Part shown: positions 56,401-64,000 of the stretch, piece after piece
Numbering within the stretch: the stretch's first letter is position 1
Layout of the letters: each line of letters begins with the position of its first letter
Assembly: GCA_940671915.1 (NCBI GenBank)
Contig: CALNVZ010003429.1
Location: forward strand, 25,059,824-25,123,823
DNA: 64,000 bases
From: Paracentrotus lividus
Taxonomy: Eukaryota > Echinodermata > Echinoidea > Camarodonta > Echinidae
Reading direction: 5' to 3'
The notes under the pieces: generated by a model
Databases searched by the model: none
What the model was told of the DNA's origin: nothing
Seen by the model: only the letters and a program-made list of their open reading frames with translations
Made by a program: the position numbers and the translations under genes

Positions 56401-59256
56401 ATGGGAAGAAGGAATAAGTCATTTTCAAAAAATATTTTAGGAAAAAAGAAAAATGTGTAGAGATCATGGAGGAAATATAAACAAAACAGTGACTGCGTTT
56501 AATTGCAGGTGATTGGTAGGTAGATGTTAAGAGGCCAGTTCAAGAGAAAGAGAGAGAGTATAAAGAAAAGGGGAAATACGGTACATTAAAAAGTAACACC
56601 TAAGTATATTACGAGATAACGTAAGGAGAAGAAGAAGAAGAGAGAGAGAAGGGGGGGGGTGTGAAAAGGGGGAGGTCTTATCTATCACAAAGCTGACAAA
56701 TAATGACGTCAAGATTACGTTACTCACATACAACTAACACTAATTTAGAGTGACGTGAGTTCTTCGCTGCAAACGCCGACATCCCAAAAATGCAAAGTTT
56801 GATAATGATTAAGGTTTCTTGCACTTTTTCGTTTATAATTAGTAAGGTTTATTCAGTGCACTTTCTTCAGTTCATGATAAGCAAGGTTTATTAAACTTAG
56901 TTTTTTAATGTTAAAGAGAGTTTTCTCCATTATTTCGTGAAAATATTAATATTAGAATAAAACAGTACATCATGTTGGGTTTGCTAGTTCTCAAATTGGT
57001 GGTATAACAATATCCAACATTAAGTTATCATTATTCTAGAGTACCACTTATCCTTGTCCAAGGTTATAACACCCCCTAAAAAAAACTCAAAATAAATAAA
57101 TGAATTAATAAAAAAATAAAAATAATAATACATTAATAAATAAATCAACAAACAATAATAATATAAATTAAATAAATAGATAAAAGATAAATAGAAAAAA
57201 TTAGCAAAATGAAAAGAAAAAAAAAATATAGGAATAATAGTGACAAACGAATTAAAAATTGTGTTTTCAAGAAGACTACTCCCAATTAACAATAGGCTCT
57301 GAAGGACATATATTATCATAAATGTAAAATAACACAAGGCACAGCCTCATGCAGTTCCGACAATTGTTTAAAATTGTTTGCATACAATAAATGATTGCGA
57401 TCCACTCATAATTCGTCTAATCGTTAATTGATTCCTATCTGTCATTTTCGCAACACTGCTACGATCAATGAACGCACAAAGGCATTCGGTTGAACACGAC
57501 GCCTTAATCCGGTCATAATCCTTGCCATCGGGAAAGGAAGCAAGAAATGATCTTTCAACAACTTTCCCTCTATTTCTATCATACAGGGTGATCTACCCGG
57601 AAATCTTTACAAGCATTGTTGAATTTTCCTTTATTGACTAGAATTTAATTTTTGATGTAGAATTCTTTAGTTGGTTTAACATAACTTGAAAAATCTACTT
57701 ATAATGCAACATTTGCTTTATTCAAGAATTATTATTCATATAATAAACAATATTATGTATATTATATTAAAGACAGCCCATTTCAATATTGAATATCTTT
57801 GTTACAAGTTTATTGTTGAAAACATATCGGTACTGTTTTTGTCATGCGCACCAATAAAAACAAAACAAAACAAACAACACCTTCCCTTTTCTTTATTTAA
57901 TGGCAATTGGAAACTCGAATTTGATCCTTAACAATCTTTATCATAACATCATCTTAATTATGAACAAAAAAATTTGTATTATGTAAATAGACAAAGGAGT
58001 CTCCAACATTATGGCACTACTCAGATATAACGGGGAATAACTAGCAGGAGAAAAATAACTGTCTACACATAAACGCGCAAAGCGCTAATTGCACATGCCC
58101 GGATGTAGCCCCTATCGTCAGGTAATGAGTAATTATGGATTGAAATATTTAAACAAGGGTCCGAATTACATAAGCGGTTGTCTTCTGGGAGTTGCCTCCT
58201 TTATTAGATTATCCCATGTATTCCCCTCACTAAAAAAGGGGAATTTTGTTTTTCAAAGAAAATTAAAATAAATGATTTAACAAGCTTTAACTTATTGGCG
58301 ATGAAACGGCGCAGATAATTGCGTTCATTATACGGTAGTTGCTTACAAGAGAGTTATAAACAGATAAATGTAGACGATAAGTGGAATAATGAGGCGGACA
58401 TGGAGAGAAGGATGATTGATTATTTTGACTGATTTACAAGCAGGACAAAAAAGGAGAGCCTCGATATACAGAAAGAAAGAGAAACAGATACAAACTCTCC
58501 CGTTCAGAATGCGCGTATTCGGGGGGGGGGGGCTTTACGGGCCCAGGCCCCCCGGGTAGGCGCCCCAAAGGGCGCCAAAACGACCTCCAAGGGGCGCGAA
58601 ATTGACCTTAGAGGGGGCGCAAACTGAGCAAAATGTAAGGAAAAAAAAAAAAAAAAAGGAAAAGGAAACATAAAAATGGACATGATTTGAGCCGATTGAC
58701 CTCTCAAACCTACCCCTATAGTTGATGTATGTCCTTCAGGTTGGCCGCTGCCGAAAATAAAAATTCAAACCCCCCCCCCCCCCCCCCCCCCCCCGCTCCG
58801 CCGCGTGACGTTGAAAATTTTTGAGTGTGCCTTTTGGCCGGTTGTAACGTGGAAAAAAAATTGGGTGTACCTTTCTGAATGCACCAGTGGGGGGCCCCAA
58901 AATCAAACTAAATCAAAATCACATCGGGCCCTCCGGGGTGCCAAATCCTGGATACGCGCCTGAGTAGTACGCATTTTAGTTTTAGCTTTTAAAAGGGGTT
59001 AAAACTAAGAAGAAGAACAAAAAACAACACCAAGGAATTTTAAGACTCCATCGCTATGTACAAGCAAATGAAAGATCTTTTTCCGTGCCAAAATCTAAAG
59101 TGTTTGCACAAAACTAATGCATTGCATATCGGGGTTAAAAAGAGTGTTACCACGTGAACTTGACTTTAATAGTCATGATGTTTGGCTTGAAGTGATTAAT
59201 TTGTTAATTTTAGGTCTAACCACAACGAACCTAGTCTTGGTGTGTTAACCAGTATT

Positions 59257-59301
<45 letters not shown>

Positions 59302-61046
59302 AGAGAAAGAGAAAGAAAGGAGAGTTATGGAGGAAGTGGAAGTTGTACAGACCGACAACTCGATCCAAAAAAAAAAAAACGGTCTTGTGTGTGGATTCTT
59401 TTTTCCTTGACACACACACACAGAGCGATTGAGGGAGTGCGTGTGAGGGTGCTTTAGAGGGTGTGGGAGGGGATGTGTGAGAAAGCAAAATGTTGGGTGC
59501 GTGTGTGTGAGGGTGTGATTGTGTGTGTGAGAGAGAGAGAGACAGACAGAGAGAGAGAGCGAGAGACAGAGACAGAGAGTTATGAAGAATAGGAAGAGGA
59601 GAGCAACATGGAGAGACTAATGTGGAGGAATAGTGATTCTAATGAAGATAAAGGATAAGTTTGGAAAATATGGGGGTGGAGTCACAAAATAAACGAGAGC
59701 GAGAAAAAGAGGGGGAAAAGGAGACAGAAAGAGAGAGTGTGTGTATGTGTGTGTGTATGTGCGTAAGTTCGAGAGAAAAATAAAGAAAGAGAGAGATAGA
59801 GCATATAGGGCCTGTCCCACAGGCGGCGATCGTTGTGGCGACAACCTGATAATTTCATAATTACAAGGAGTTAATCTTTAAAAAGGTTATTATTAACCTA
59901 AATACGACTCTATCTAAGCTAGACTACAACAACAACTTGCTACCACACTCACAACAGCAAGATCGCTAGTTGTCGCGACAACGATCGCCTCCAGTGGGAC
60001 AGCCCCTTATAGCAAGCAAAAATAGAAAAGGAGGACAGATTTATGCGTTTCTTATTAACAGTAGATATAGAGCAAAACAATTACATACATGTATAAAATA
60101 TTAATGAATGTTCAGCAGAGAAATTCAATGACAAGACTCTTTGAACCCCCTTCAAACAGCTGTTCTTGTTTTCTGTAGCCCAAGTGTAAACTCCCAATCA
60201 AGTTTCTGCACTCCGAGAGGCTAAATTTAATTAGTCATATTCTCATGTCGTAGGCCTATAAGAGTAAAAGTGTTCCTTTGTTGATTATGTTAGGGATTTA
60301 ATTGTTTCAATTGTATTCTGTATTCACAGTTAAGTGAGGCCAAATTTTTCATGTATGTGATTCTGTTAACATCGTTAAAATTGTTGCAGCTTGAACATTT
60401 CGAAACAAAGCAGATTATGTGAGATATTTTTGGAAACTTGTCAAATTAATATTTCCTCCTTGGCTAATTAACTTTCAGAAAAAATGTTCATATCGGAGTC
60501 ACAGCCATTATCTAGATAATATTGGTTCAGGAATAACTGAACACAATTGTTGGCACTATTATCATTTAATTGAGAGCAATGTATAAGATACTCACATTGA
60601 AGTGTAAAAGAAAGTAAAATTAGCAATAGTAGCACCCCATCGCTGGGCTTGTAAAGAGAGTGTTTGATTATATATTTAAAAATATATATATAATCATTTA
60701 CATAAATCATGACTATTAAATTTATACAGTTTCTGCTCTAATTATATTGGGCTACACATATTGTGTAAATACTATATTTCAAGTGTTTATAGGCCATTTT
60801 AAAAAGTTACATATATTTATTTCAACGGCTAGAGTATTTTCATGATAAAGCTTTTACATCTAACTTAATGATCTTTACACTTGATAGTGTTAAAAATTAT
60901 TTTATATTGTATTAAAATCTAATAGTTAATTAATTACACGTACCGCAAGTTGTCTGGCTCCAAACTGATTTAATCACTGAGATAAAAATCACAATGTGAA
61001 GCAGATATTTCACAGAGCTCCAGCGTGTAATCCCAGTAATGGCCAT
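39934..61046 (-). CDS. R3: CUB-like type I receptor with long tyrosine-rich tail
   Basis: Seven exons on the minus strand: 61046-60944, 53186-52797, 45300-45229, 44395-44133, 43727-43637, 41733-41628, 40708-39934. GT-AG throughout, phases 1-1-1-0-1-2, summing to 1800 bases (599 aa) with no frame break. Signal peptide 1-32, CUB-like domain 35-164, Cys/Trp linker 165-188, second beta-rich domain 189-306, TM 315-338, tail 342-599. It lacks the separate short exon 2 of R1 and R2. Tail motifs include YQEI, YDFL, YETL, YLEI, YQRL, YGKL and YFVL. The long first and third introns (7.5-7.8 kb) carry repeats; the latter also holds a sulfotransferase gene on the opposite strand. Intact, so the best reference for the family. 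Confidence 0.8.
41013..41153 (+). mobile_element. 130-bp MITE with CAGGCGCGGATCC end, copy 2
   Basis: CAGTAGCGGACGCAGACCGG to GGATCCGCGCCTG. It sits between two G-runs, so an 8-base target duplication of G cannot be judged. Matches 21460-21592. Confidence 0.85.
41628..41733 (-). CDS. R3 exon 6: transmembrane segment
   Basis: Acceptor TGACATTTTTTAG, donor GTAAAA; phase 1 to 2. It encodes LPVIAGVFVFVGLLVAGVIA then LAILRRKR. It is the parent-type exon of the remnant at 27285-27365. Confidence 0.88.
42559..42658. repeat. (AAT)n microsatellite
   Basis: ATA/ATG triplet repeats over about 100 bases in an R3 intron. Confidence 0.95.
42786..43276. repeat. Tandem duplication, unit about 245 bases
   Basis: Two diverged copies begin at about 42786 and 43030. 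They share TTTCGAC, GTACAAACTAATA, GATTAAGTCGAAATGCAGCC, ACAGGACGCCATCTT and TCGTCCTCTA. Lies in the R3 intron before the TM exon. Confidence 0.85.
43637..43727 (-). CDS. R3 exon 5: end of second domain
   Basis: Acceptor TCATTCAACAG, donor GTATGT; phase 0 to 1. It encodes ITFTVQGSLRLVITDVAIHD, aligning with SFRIQFDARGSMDLNIYGV of R1. It lacks the long Ser/Thr stalk. Confidence 0.83.
44133..44395 (-). CDS. R3 exon 4: second extracellular domain
   Basis: Acceptor TTTCTCTTCCACAG, donor GTAGGG; phase 1 to 0; 87 codons. It encodes GYVYTYTGSTTVDEGSLTIR, GYLSFGYVFDYKG and NGATQLIVQCDMDDSS. Confidence 0.83.
44409..44580. repeat. (AG)n and (AAG)n microsatellites
   Basis: (AG)n at 44411-44444 and (GAA)n/(GA)n at 44545-44582, next to R3 exon 4. 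Confidence 0.95.
45229..45300 (-). CDS. R3 exon 3: Cys/Trp linker exon
   Basis: Acceptor TTATTTTTTAG, donor GTAATC; phase 1 to 1; 24 codons, no stop. It encodes LFRCKLSTTSCDTIATAPWK. It is equivalent in place and phase to the 63-base exon 4 of R1 and R2. Confidence 0.75.
46228..47919 (+). CDS. Carbohydrate sulfotransferase (CHST family), Golgi type II
   Basis: Single-exon frame of 563 codons; ATG in good context (AAAATGG). Such enzymes move sulfate from PAPS to sugar hydroxyls of glycosaminoglycans or glycoproteins in the Golgi. A short cytoplasmic end precedes a signal-anchor helix at residues 8-25 (TLLIVMSQVLALFFLI). A stem (about 30-195) holds three imperfect repeats of about 37 aa (FAQRAIGNPVPIGNDLYRPN, FAQRDIGNRAPFGNNLDRDN and FAKRALADR). 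The catalytic domain follows. The PAPS 5'-phosphosulfate loop is TQWRFGSSVVGELFNQ (211-226; R214, G216, S217, S218), then YLFEPLW. The 3'-phosphate site is IIHLVRDPRAAAASR (344-358). RYHFVKFEDFAMEPL and FVGLPMP near the C end are also typical. Layout fits the CHST1/3/7 group; substrate not assignable. It lies antisense in an R3 intron. Confidence 0.92.
   Translation: MAFRRYHMYTLLIVMSQVLALFFLIKGYGDSVEEPSLPIKLISSHRAHGGKRRRFPPPLDNVDVLDKDIERQPHHMELGADPFAQRAIGNPVPIGNDLYRPNLGQHFPRELSPDDTFAQRDIGNRAPFGNNLDRDNFGQYPHQQLRPDAFAKRALADRQYLRAPQGNDGNPGQPRDIAGANRRYYRAQPGKAVVYNNVPPITSPKLIVIMTQWRFGSSVVGELFNQNSDVLYLFEPLWTLRKLQLRSRQQPGELHASREEVSRGVLGRFAHCKFRADFVEVYNTWHPGQNKQLCRVDPECALYDDPWFENFCRNYRGRLVTKVIRTDLEILRSLVEKDKIDLKIIHLVRDPRAAAASRIDYISRGYPEAMATARQLRQDQGVGRLKPLGLLDNIPDYVGHIQEMQDNNPTVRGMCKWIRENTKVSPNGMPPWLRGRYHFVKFEDFAMEPLKASKEIYRFVGLPMPQNVETWITKNTNAFYNDREAKMGTRKNSLESATHWINDLSELEIGQIENECSDVLDLLGYKPFREVKQKSLINGRSRIYEPKDQSETWADVFEYRNQV
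48491..48995. mobile_element. Foldback MITE with TTAA target sites
   Basis: TTAAAGGGGAAGTTCACCCT and its exact inverse at the other end, with arms of about 165 bases including CTGTGACGTCACATGCGAGC against GCTCGCACGTGACGTCACAG. TTAA termini are what piggyBac-type transposition leaves. Confidence 0.88.
49165..49830. repeat. TTACGAACCGTCCTAAACC repeat block
   Basis: ATTACGAACCGTCATAAACC (49179), TTACGAAGCGTCCTAAACCA (49361), TTACGAACCGTCCTATCTCG (49467), TTACGAAGTGACCTTAACCC (49533) and the inverse GTAGGACGGTTCGTAAAATC (49790) suggest a nested TIR element with internal copies of its end. Confidence 0.7.
50180..52780. other. Intronic AT-rich sequence, no gene seen
   Basis: Part of an R3 intron. 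A G-run with (GT)n lies at 50355-50380 and (GT)n at 52183-52250. No further exon was identified. Confidence 0.5.
52797..53186 (-). CDS. R3 exon 2: CUB-like domain
   Basis: Acceptor TTATTTATCTGCAG, donor GTAAAC; phase 1 to 1; 130 codons. It begins AGRRCKIQLTEGETQVV, continues KWTITAQNDQNRILFVIDDI and ends FHMQFTAYSVQ. The W-I-x-A, F-x-I-D-D and final F-x-A-Y spacing is CUB-like; cysteines are almost absent. Confidence 0.85.
53251..53386 (+). mobile_element. 130-bp MITE, diverged copy 3
   Basis: It shares GGCCCATGCC, AACACAATAGAG, GTCTCCAGACAATTGG and GATCCGTACCTG with 41013-41153 but is eroded at both ends. Confidence 0.65.
53400..55300. other. Intronic AT-rich sequence, nothing recognised
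   Basis: Inside R3 intron 1. Only short, motif-free frames on both strands. Confidence 0.45.
55309..55515 (+). mobile_element. LINE 3' end fragment
   Basis: A frame reading FKSCLKTHLFRQ, typical of the C end of CR1/L2-type RT proteins, is followed by a 3' UTR with ATGGCGCAATATAAATGCTG and a (ATC)n tail. Confidence 0.7.
55520..58500. other. Intronic AT-rich sequence, nothing recognised
   Basis: R3 intron 1. A/T-rich stretches at 57075-57240 and a GA-rich tract at 56540-56660. No exon was identified. Confidence 0.45.
58505..58962. mobile_element. Short relative of the 13849-17313 TIR element
   Basis: The left end AATGCGCGTATTCGGGGGGG continues CTTTACGGGCCC as at 13851; the right end reads AAATCCTGGATACGCGCCTG as at 17294. 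It contains a few GGCGCCAAA units, an A-run and a long C-run (58771-58794). About 0.46 kb. Confidence 0.85.
59250..59790. repeat. (GA)n / (GT)n low-complexity region
   Basis: GA repeats at 59261-59320 and 59530-59575, with GT-rich stretches between and after. Confidence 0.9.
59808..60006. mobile_element. GC-rich TIR MITE
   Basis: GGGCCTGTCCCACAGGCGGC and, reverse complemented, GGGGCTGTCCCACTGGAGGC form the ends, continuing into GATCGTTGT(GG/CG)CGACAAC arms. TATA lies at both borders. Confidence 0.83.
60944..61046 (-). CDS. R3 exon 1: signal peptide
   Basis: ATG at 61046-61044. It encodes MAITGITRWSSVKYLLHIVI then FISVIKSVWSQTTC; donor GTACGT, phase 1. Hydrophobic core followed by a small-residue cleavage zone. 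Confidence 0.78.
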
Positions 61047-61059
61047 GACGGAAAGTGGC

Positions 61060-63600
61060 TCTCACAAGAAAGTTGCAAATCCCATAGTGATGTCACAGGC
61101 GATATTAGATCAGCGACTCACTAGACGTCTTCTTTTTCGCCTTCACGAACTCGCGAGAATCCGCGCGTATCAATGTCGACAATCACATAAAATGCCCCCA
61201 AAAAATCGATAGCTCAGGCTCTTTGTGACAAAAATGCAAAAATTATACAAAATTAGAATCACTGCCCTAGTGTTTTGTTCCTTTAACCGTCGTCAGTTAA
61301 TAAATTATCTTTATACTACAACTGGCTATTTGTATAGACTGAAGCAAATTGTCCCATTCCCTACCGTTTACTCTCTCGTTAAGTTTAGATAATTTCCACT
61401 TTCCTGAACAAACCATTGATTTGTCAGTATCTAGTAAGCGTACAAACGATGTCACACGAACTGGCAGGGTATCGAAAGTTTAATCAACAGTCGGAAAGAA
61501 TTCGTTTCAAGAGCCAACAATTTTCGAACCTCAATGCATTTGATCATGACTGATGGCACGCAAGGGGGCGAGTTAATGACAAATTACAGGTCCTCTTTGA
61601 TAATTGATTAATGGATTACCTGATAGTTTCAGCATACCCCTTTCTCTTGCCAATTATCAGAATATCCTACAATTTGGCCCTCGGTAAAAACAGCAGAAGT
61701 GCAAACTGATATAAAATAGGGTGTAGTTAATAACGGTTAGATATTGCCATAAACAATATTATACTATAAGGCTTTATAAATTACTTGGGGGTCAAGGTTA
61801 AAAAAAATTGAAACAATCTTATTTAATTTATTGTTTTCTTACCCGTGTTCTTGTGATTTAGCATGACTTGTAAACGATTATCACGGTTTTACTTTCATTC
61901 AGCGTCGTATTTCCAAAGGATAAAAAGATACAAAGACCTAACAATACACCTTATCTATTGATGATTCTACACAATCATATAATGACATGATGCAGTTTCA
62001 ACATGCTGTAGGAGCAATAGAGAATACTCGCACTCTGTAATCATTACTTAAGGTTTTACAATGAATCAGAGAAGAAGTTCAACTGGACCTCCATTTGCTG
62101 CCAACTAGACTCAGGCCGGAAAGCTATGCCTCGGGTATGAAATTATGTAATAATTAATTACCATTGCCGTCTAATTGATTAGTTATGAGATGTAAAATTT
62201 CTATACCCCGCACAGAAAAAAAGCGTGATTTTCCTCAAATGTTGACACTCAGCAATCGACTTTCTTACGCTTTTAGAGCAATTACCTGGGTTAGTTTCCC
62301 CTTTAAGAGACCTTTATTGCTTCAATACATGGAACCCCCGACAGAGATAGCAGGAATATGTATTCATTCTATTAACTCTCTTTGGAAGATGACCAAATAA
62401 AATTCATTTGCTACCTATATCGGACACAAAATAAATACGTCGCCAAGATTAACTTAATTTCCGTTGCCGTGGCGAAAATCTTGAGTAACGCAATACATGC
62501 AATGCGATACAGCAAGTAAGCATGTTAATTCTTATACTGATATTTATAAAGCACACACTATGCAGGTGGAAATTGTCAGGAGATTGACAACCATTGAAAT
62601 GGTTTCCCTGAGACAAATATCTGCAGAATAGTGATGAACCCATTTTCTTTATTACGTTTGTATATAGTCGACAAAGTTTCGAGTGCCATGACATTAGTTG
62701 ATATTTCCCTATCCACCCCTCCAACCCAATTCTACCAGTGCTCTCTAAATGTACAGTGTAGGTATTATCTATGGAACTTAAATATTAGTAATATCAGCGA
62801 GCATGTAAGTGCGCCCATTAAAATCAAGAACCTTAATTTTCTTTTCAAGGCCCTCAAAGAGCCTATCTTTTAAAAACAAAAAATATTATCATTGTGCAAA
62901 CTCAGAAGAAAACCATATGAATGTTTTATTTTGGTAAACAAAACTGGATTGAATTCAGGAACACACTTATAAAACGCAGCTTCAAGTTATATATTAGTTG
63001 ATTATATTAGTATATTTATAGACGTCCATTTGTTTGATTATGTAAGCTTAACAAATCATGTGCTTTGTATTAGATGTGTGTGTTGATGATACTTCTTTCG
63101 TTATTAAGAGATTCCGGTGTAATTTTATGAACTCTTCCGGTTGTCAAGCAATGGTTCACTATTCTGATCGATTTAAGACACTTGTTATCATCGCATGAAT
63201 AGTGGCTCGATTGTTAAAAGATCACATCTTTATCTTCTTGATATTGCAATTCAACAGATTGTCACATAATACCCGACGAAATGGTCAAATTTGTGAAGCC
63301 ATTCTTAACATTTTAGGTCGAAGAATTCACCATGAAAATCTTAATAGTCATGTCATTTTTATCGGTGAGCAATGCGCATTAAGTGAGGAACTTTCTTGCT
63401 CAAAACATTTCAACAAAATATATGATTATGAAAATCCCTCGAATAGCACTCATTCAAACAATCAAATACACATGTCACACTCTATTGATAAATAAATCAA
63501 TCAACATTTAAACCTCGATCAACTAGAATTTAACGATCAATCAATAACTTAATCAACGTTTAACCATCGACCACTCAGCAAGCTCAGTCAGTCAGGTCAA
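61060..63600. other. R3 upstream region, no gene recognised
   Basis: A CpG-containing stretch at 61120-61190 lies just upstream of R3 exon 1 and could hold its promoter. A 97-codon plus-strand frame at 63202-63495 has no motif and is not called. Confidence 0.4.
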
Positions 63601-63606
63601 ACTTTA

Positions 63607-63812
63607 TGCGGCAGTCACATGTACACAACACAAGACCAGCGCATTGAAATTTGGGAAAATTGCCGACAACGCGCACACAGAGCGTATACATAAGCAACAC
63701 ATATTAAAATACGCAACGAATGCACTACGTTGGCTAAGCGCGTTCGACGCATGAGTAACGCACACCCAGCGCATACTTTGCGTTGGCCATGCGTCGTACA
63801 TGTGATTGCGCC
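63607..63812. mobile_element. CpG-rich TIR MITE
   Basis: Ends GCGGCAGTCACATGTAC and GTACATGTGATTGCGCC are inverted. The interior is rich in GCGCA words. Ends are related to those of 20952-21202. Confidence 0.75.
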
Positions 63813-64000
63813 ATTAAATATCATTCCATCATCAAGCAAGTACGCATTTAATTAGTCAACAATTAACACCCAAGCCCACATTTCGGCCTACACAGTTCAA
63901 TTATTATCAACCTATTAAACAATGTAGTATGCACGTCGGAACAATTGTCTTCAAAAGAATCCTGTTAAAACACATTTCTAGAAAAAGGTAATTACAGCTC

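Noticed and set aside
63202..63495. 97-codon plus-strand open frame
   Set aside because: AT-rich, no recognisable domain, no flanking splice evidence; compatible with chance.

Overview
The window looks like nuclear DNA of a marine deuterostome invertebrate, most likely an echinoderm. Reasons: small exons with consensus GT-AG splice sites in long AT-rich introns, many short foldback and inverted-repeat transposons, two non-LTR retrotransposon families, a tRNA-type SINE, and no bacterial-style operons. The taxon is an inference from style, not from a marker gene.

The main content is a family of related type I membrane proteins reconstructed exon by exon from splice sites and intron phases. R1 lies on the minus strand (24593 down to 8523). 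R2 lies on the plus strand (30914 to 38201), head to head with R1 across a 6.3 kb spacer. R3 lies on the minus strand (61046 down to 39934). A broken remnant of an R3-like gene sits in the R1/R2 spacer (27190-27660). Each protein has a signal peptide, a CUB-like beta domain (about 130 aa), a short Cys/Trp exon, a second beta-rich domain split over two exons, one transmembrane helix, and a cytoplasmic tail with many YxxL/V/I motifs. Intron phases match (1-1-1-1-0-1-2 in R1 and R2; 1-1-1-0-1-2 in R3). This looks like an uncharacterised receptor family.

R1 has two candidate last exons, both starting with the same phase and a related first block. One is a short tail of five Tyr repeats (10416-10884). 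The other is a 556-residue tail with about fifteen Tyr motifs (8523-10194). The R2 tail is of the short type and the R3 tail of the long type, so R1 may switch signalling type by alternative splicing. R1 and R2 each carry one frameshift in an extracellular exon (an A-run at 11826-11829 and a GCAT duplication at 33823-33830). These are either assembly errors or real lesions.

The only other intact gene is a single-exon carbohydrate sulfotransferase (46228-47919, plus strand), nested antisense inside an R3 intron.

The rest is repeat-rich. 1-480 is a GATGAC-type satellite. 2204-2834 is a Tc1-like MITE with TA target sites. 4500-7350 is a degenerate LINE with PHD, endonuclease and RT parts. 13420-17400 is an RT fragment split cleanly by a 3.5 kb terminal-inverted-repeat (TIR) element that carries a GGGGCGCCAAAT minisatellite. 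Many TIR or foldback elements lie at 19.0, 21.0, 22.6, 25.4, 25.7, 26.3, 28.0, 28.5, 29.2, 31.6, 32.7, 36.9, 48-50, 58.5, 59.8 and 63.6 kb. A SINE lies at 38.6 kb. No rRNA, true tRNA or CRISPR array was seen.
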